Shown: positions 31,175-33,648 of the stretch, piece after piece
How positions within the stretch are numbered: position 1 is the stretch's first letter
Layout: each line of letters begins with the position of its first letter
Assembly (NCBI GenBank): GCA_015488215.1
Contig: WFOE01000228.1
Coordinates: 1-33,648, forward strand
Reading direction: 5' to 3'
From: Planctomycetales bacterium
GTDB lineage: Bacteria > Planctomycetota > Planctomycetia > Pirellulales > S012-138
Length of the DNA stretch: 33,648 nt
Notes under the pieces: generated by a model
The model's input: only the letters and a program-made list of their open reading frames with translations
What the model was told of the DNA's origin: nothing
Database searches by the model: none
Position numbers and translations under genes: made by a program

Positions 31175-33648
31175 GTCTCAGCGACCTCTGGTGGCCCTAA
31201 GGGCATTGAGACACGAGCGGGTAGAAGTGCAGTTGATCCCCTTGTTCACGCCGGTTTCAGCGACCTCTGGTGGCCCTAAGGGCATTGAGACGTCCGCCTC
31301 GAAACTGGAACACCAGCACCACGCCTCCTACCGCGTTTCAGCGACCTCTGGTGGCCCTAAGGGCATTGAGACGTCGTACGTGGTGGCCATCACGCACGAC
31401 CCGGCCCTTCCCCTCGGTTTCAGCGACCTCTGGTGGCCCTAAGGGCATTGAGACGGTCCGGACGGTGAAGTACAACCGCCGATCCCGGGTTTCAGCGACC
31501 TCTGGTGGCCCTAAGGGCATTGAGACCGGGGCCAGCCGGTCTGGTGGTAGGCCTATTTGGTAGTGCCAGTTTCAGCGACCTCTGGTGGCCCTAAGGGCAT
31601 TGAGACGGCGTCCCCAGGTGGGGACGCCGAGCTTACTTCCCGCCGTTTCAGCGACCTCTGGTGGCCCTAAGGGCATTGAGACTACGATCACGCCCCCTCG
31701 GGGGCGTGATCTTTTGGGGTTCTCGTTTCAGCGACCTCTGGTGGCCCTAAGGGCATTGAGACCATCCAAAAGGAAGGTGATTTTCACCTTTCCTGACGAG
31801 TGGAGTTTCAGCGACCTCTGGTGGCCCTAAGGGCATTGAGACTGGTGGATCACTGCAATGTTGCAGTGATCCACCAAGAGTCCGGGTTTCAGCGACCTCT
31901 GGTGGCCCTAAGGGCATTGAGACTCGTAGGATGCTTGCATTAGAGAAAGGAGTTATTTTCCGTTTCAGCGACCTCTGGTGGCCCTAAGGGCATTGAGACG
32001 AAGTAATGCCGATGGATCCTAGCATGATGGGAGGGTTTCAGCGACCTCTGGTGGCCCTAAGGGCATTGAGACCCACCACTCGATCCAGGGCGCAGGCAAC
32101 CACTTAGGGTTGCCGTTTCAGCGACCTCTGGTGGCCCTAAGGGCATTGAGACCTTTCGATTCCCAGACCAATGGGAAGTCGATTTTGGTAAGTGTTTCAG
32201 CGACCTCTGGTGGCCCTAAGGGCATTGAGACCCATCGTTATCGCGTCTGGTGAAGCCGGTAACGATGGCCACGGGTTTCAGCGACCTCTGGTGGCCCTTA
32301 GGGCATTGAGACTTCGGTTCAAAGCCACTCCGGATCAGGTGTTCGAGTTTCAGCGACCTCTGGTGGCCCTAAGGGCATTGAGACGAGGAACCGCTGATGC
32401 CAGCGGACATCATCGTACTCTTTGGCCACGTTTCAGCGACCTCTGGTGGCCCTAAGGGCATTGAGACTCGGCGGTTGTACGTGGACGGCAACCTCTGTGA
32501 CGGTTTCAGCGACCTCTGGTGGCCCTAAGGGCATTGAGACAGGTGGAGGGGATAGATATGAGGGTGTCTTACGGTTACGTTTCAGCGACCTCTGGTGGCC
32601 CTAAGGGCATTGAGACAAGGGGGGAAGCATCTGAAACGCTTCCATGATGTCATCGTTTCAGCGACCTCTGGTGGCCCTAAGGGCATTGAGACATGGCGTG
32701 GGAGGCGAATACCGGCCGGGCATGCTGGAAAAGGTTTCAGCGACCTCTGGTGGCCCTAAGGGCATTGAGACCGCGCAAGCGGGCCACCGTACGACGATCC
32801 TGACCCGGTGTTTCAGCGACCTCTGGTGGCCCTAAGGGCATTGAGACGCGGTCTTTTGCTCCTGGCCGCCACCGCTGTCGCCCCCGCCGGAAGGGTTTCA
32901 GCGACCTCTGGTGGCCCTAAGGGCATTGAGACTTCCACAGGCCGTCCTGGCTGCCGGAAGTCGCCCGGGCCTCGTTTCAGCGACCTCTGGTGGCCCTAAG
33001 GGCATTGAGACATGCCCGTGCGTAATATTCGTTACAACCGGCGCTCGCGCGTTTCAGCGACCTCTGGTGGCCCTAAGGGCATTGAGACTGCAACATCGCA
33101 GCCATCGACGGGGAAACCGGCCAGGTAATGTTTCAGCGACCTCTGGTGGCCCTAAGGGCATTGAGACTTCATGCGGGTGGAAATCTTAGCAAGATAATAG
33201 GTTTCGTTTCAGCGACCTCTGGTGGCCCTAAGGGCATTGAGACGAAGCCCCTTATCGGTTGAGCCTGCCCCCGGTATCCGGGTTTCAGCGACCTCTGGTG
33301 GCCCTAAGGGCATTGAGACCTGTTCCTTGGGTTGGGAGGAGCCGGTTTTTGTGTACTCCGTTTCAGCGACCTCTGGTGGCCCTAAGGGCATTGAGACCCA
33401 GCGTCAAAGCGGGAGGTGATATTCCGCTTTCCGAACGTTTCAGCGACCTCTGGTGGCCCTAAGGGCATTGAGACAACCTCTGTGATGAGGTTGCCATCCA
33501 AAACATTCGGGAGGCGTTTCAGCGACCTCTGGTGGCCCTAAGGGCATTGAGACAAGGTCGTCTTCCGATTTCCCAATCGATGGACAGTTTACTTGTTTCA
33601 GCGACCTCTGGTGGCCCTAAGGGCATTGAGACCCGTCCTGTTTGAAAA
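31175..33648. CRISPR. CRISPR array, 32 repeats of 38 nt, truncated at the window end
   Basis: Repeats start GTTTCAGCGACC and end GGGCATTGAGAC (plus strand). There are 32 copies from 31175-31212 to 33595-33632, then 16 nt of a further spacer. The 31 complete spacers are 34-47 nt, the variable length typical of type III. Repeats are identical except the first (31175, T to C at position 3) and the fifteenth (32275-32312, A to T in the central loop). Both repeat ends can give a plausible crRNA handle: ATTGAGAC after hairpin GCCC-TAA-GGGC on the plus strand, or GCTGAAAC after GGCC-ACCAGA-GGTC on the minus strand. The decayed left repeat and the coding sense of spacers favour minus-strand transcription. 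Short open frames in the array are repeat artefacts. Confidence 0.98.

Noticed and set aside
31683-31724. GATCACGCCCC/GGGGCGTGATC followed by TTTT, looking like a terminator inside the array
   Set aside because: It lies wholly within one spacer, so it is captured foreign sequence and not a regulatory element of the array, although it could cause partial termination of plus-strand RNA.
31178-33462. Many short open frames across the CRISPR array repeating FQRPLVALRALR or VSATSGGPKGIET
   Set aside because: They are translations of the 38-nt repeat in different frames and not genes.

Overview
The window looks like chromosomal DNA of a GC-rich, probably thermophilic planctomycete-like bacterium. 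This rests on overall coding style, an AroE with a planctomycete-like N-terminal loop, TPR/SEC-C and PilZ-like proteins, and 'GAGCTTCCGCTCC' intergenic repeats. No rRNA or marker gene is present, so the taxonomy is an inference.

Positions 1-15232 hold mostly housekeeping genes: ribBA and ribD (riboflavin), aroE (shikimate), a MoeA fused to a periplasmic-binding-protein-like domain (molybdenum cofactor), two short-chain dehydrogenases, a membrane histidine kinase whose sensor region carries a CXXCH haem site, a large SEC-C/TPR-like protein, a CXXC-less thioredoxin-fold protein, a divergent PilZ-like protein and one unknown. Three copies of a dispersed non-coding repeat lie near 1-137, 7634-7945 and 12290-12499.

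Positions 15701-33648 are a type III CRISPR-Cas island. A six-gene leftward operon encodes Cas10 (GGDD palm, no HD domain), a Cas7-Cas5-Cas11 fusion, a double Cas7, a Csx19-like protein, a large Cas7 with insertions (TIGR03986-like) and, coupled by a TAATG overlap, a DHH-superfamily phosphoesterase-like protein. This subunit set matches the type III-Dv (III-D2) architecture. Cas6 is divergent from cas10. A CARF plus PD-(D/E)XK nuclease (Card1/Can2-like) lies next to the array and is the likely effector of the Cas10 second messenger. No cas1, cas2 or reverse transcriptase is in the window.

Between cas6 and the CARF nuclease sits an unusual leftward cluster: three hydrophobic micropeptide genes of 26-29 codons, each with a near-perfect Shine-Dalgarno sequence, interleaved with hairpins and a short repeat. 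They are followed by a secreted protein with a nuclease-like central motif and a C-terminal glycine zipper. I do not recognise this as a described system.

The array (31175 to the end) has 32 repeats of 38 nt and 31 complete spacers. Two signals stand out. Many spacers contain hairpins, up to 15 perfect base pairs. Several spacers are sequence variants of the same coding segments, differing largely at wobble positions and always in the + sense. Together they suggest repeated sampling of structured, coding RNA or DNA of related viruses, and that crRNAs are made from the minus strand with the leader beyond the right edge.
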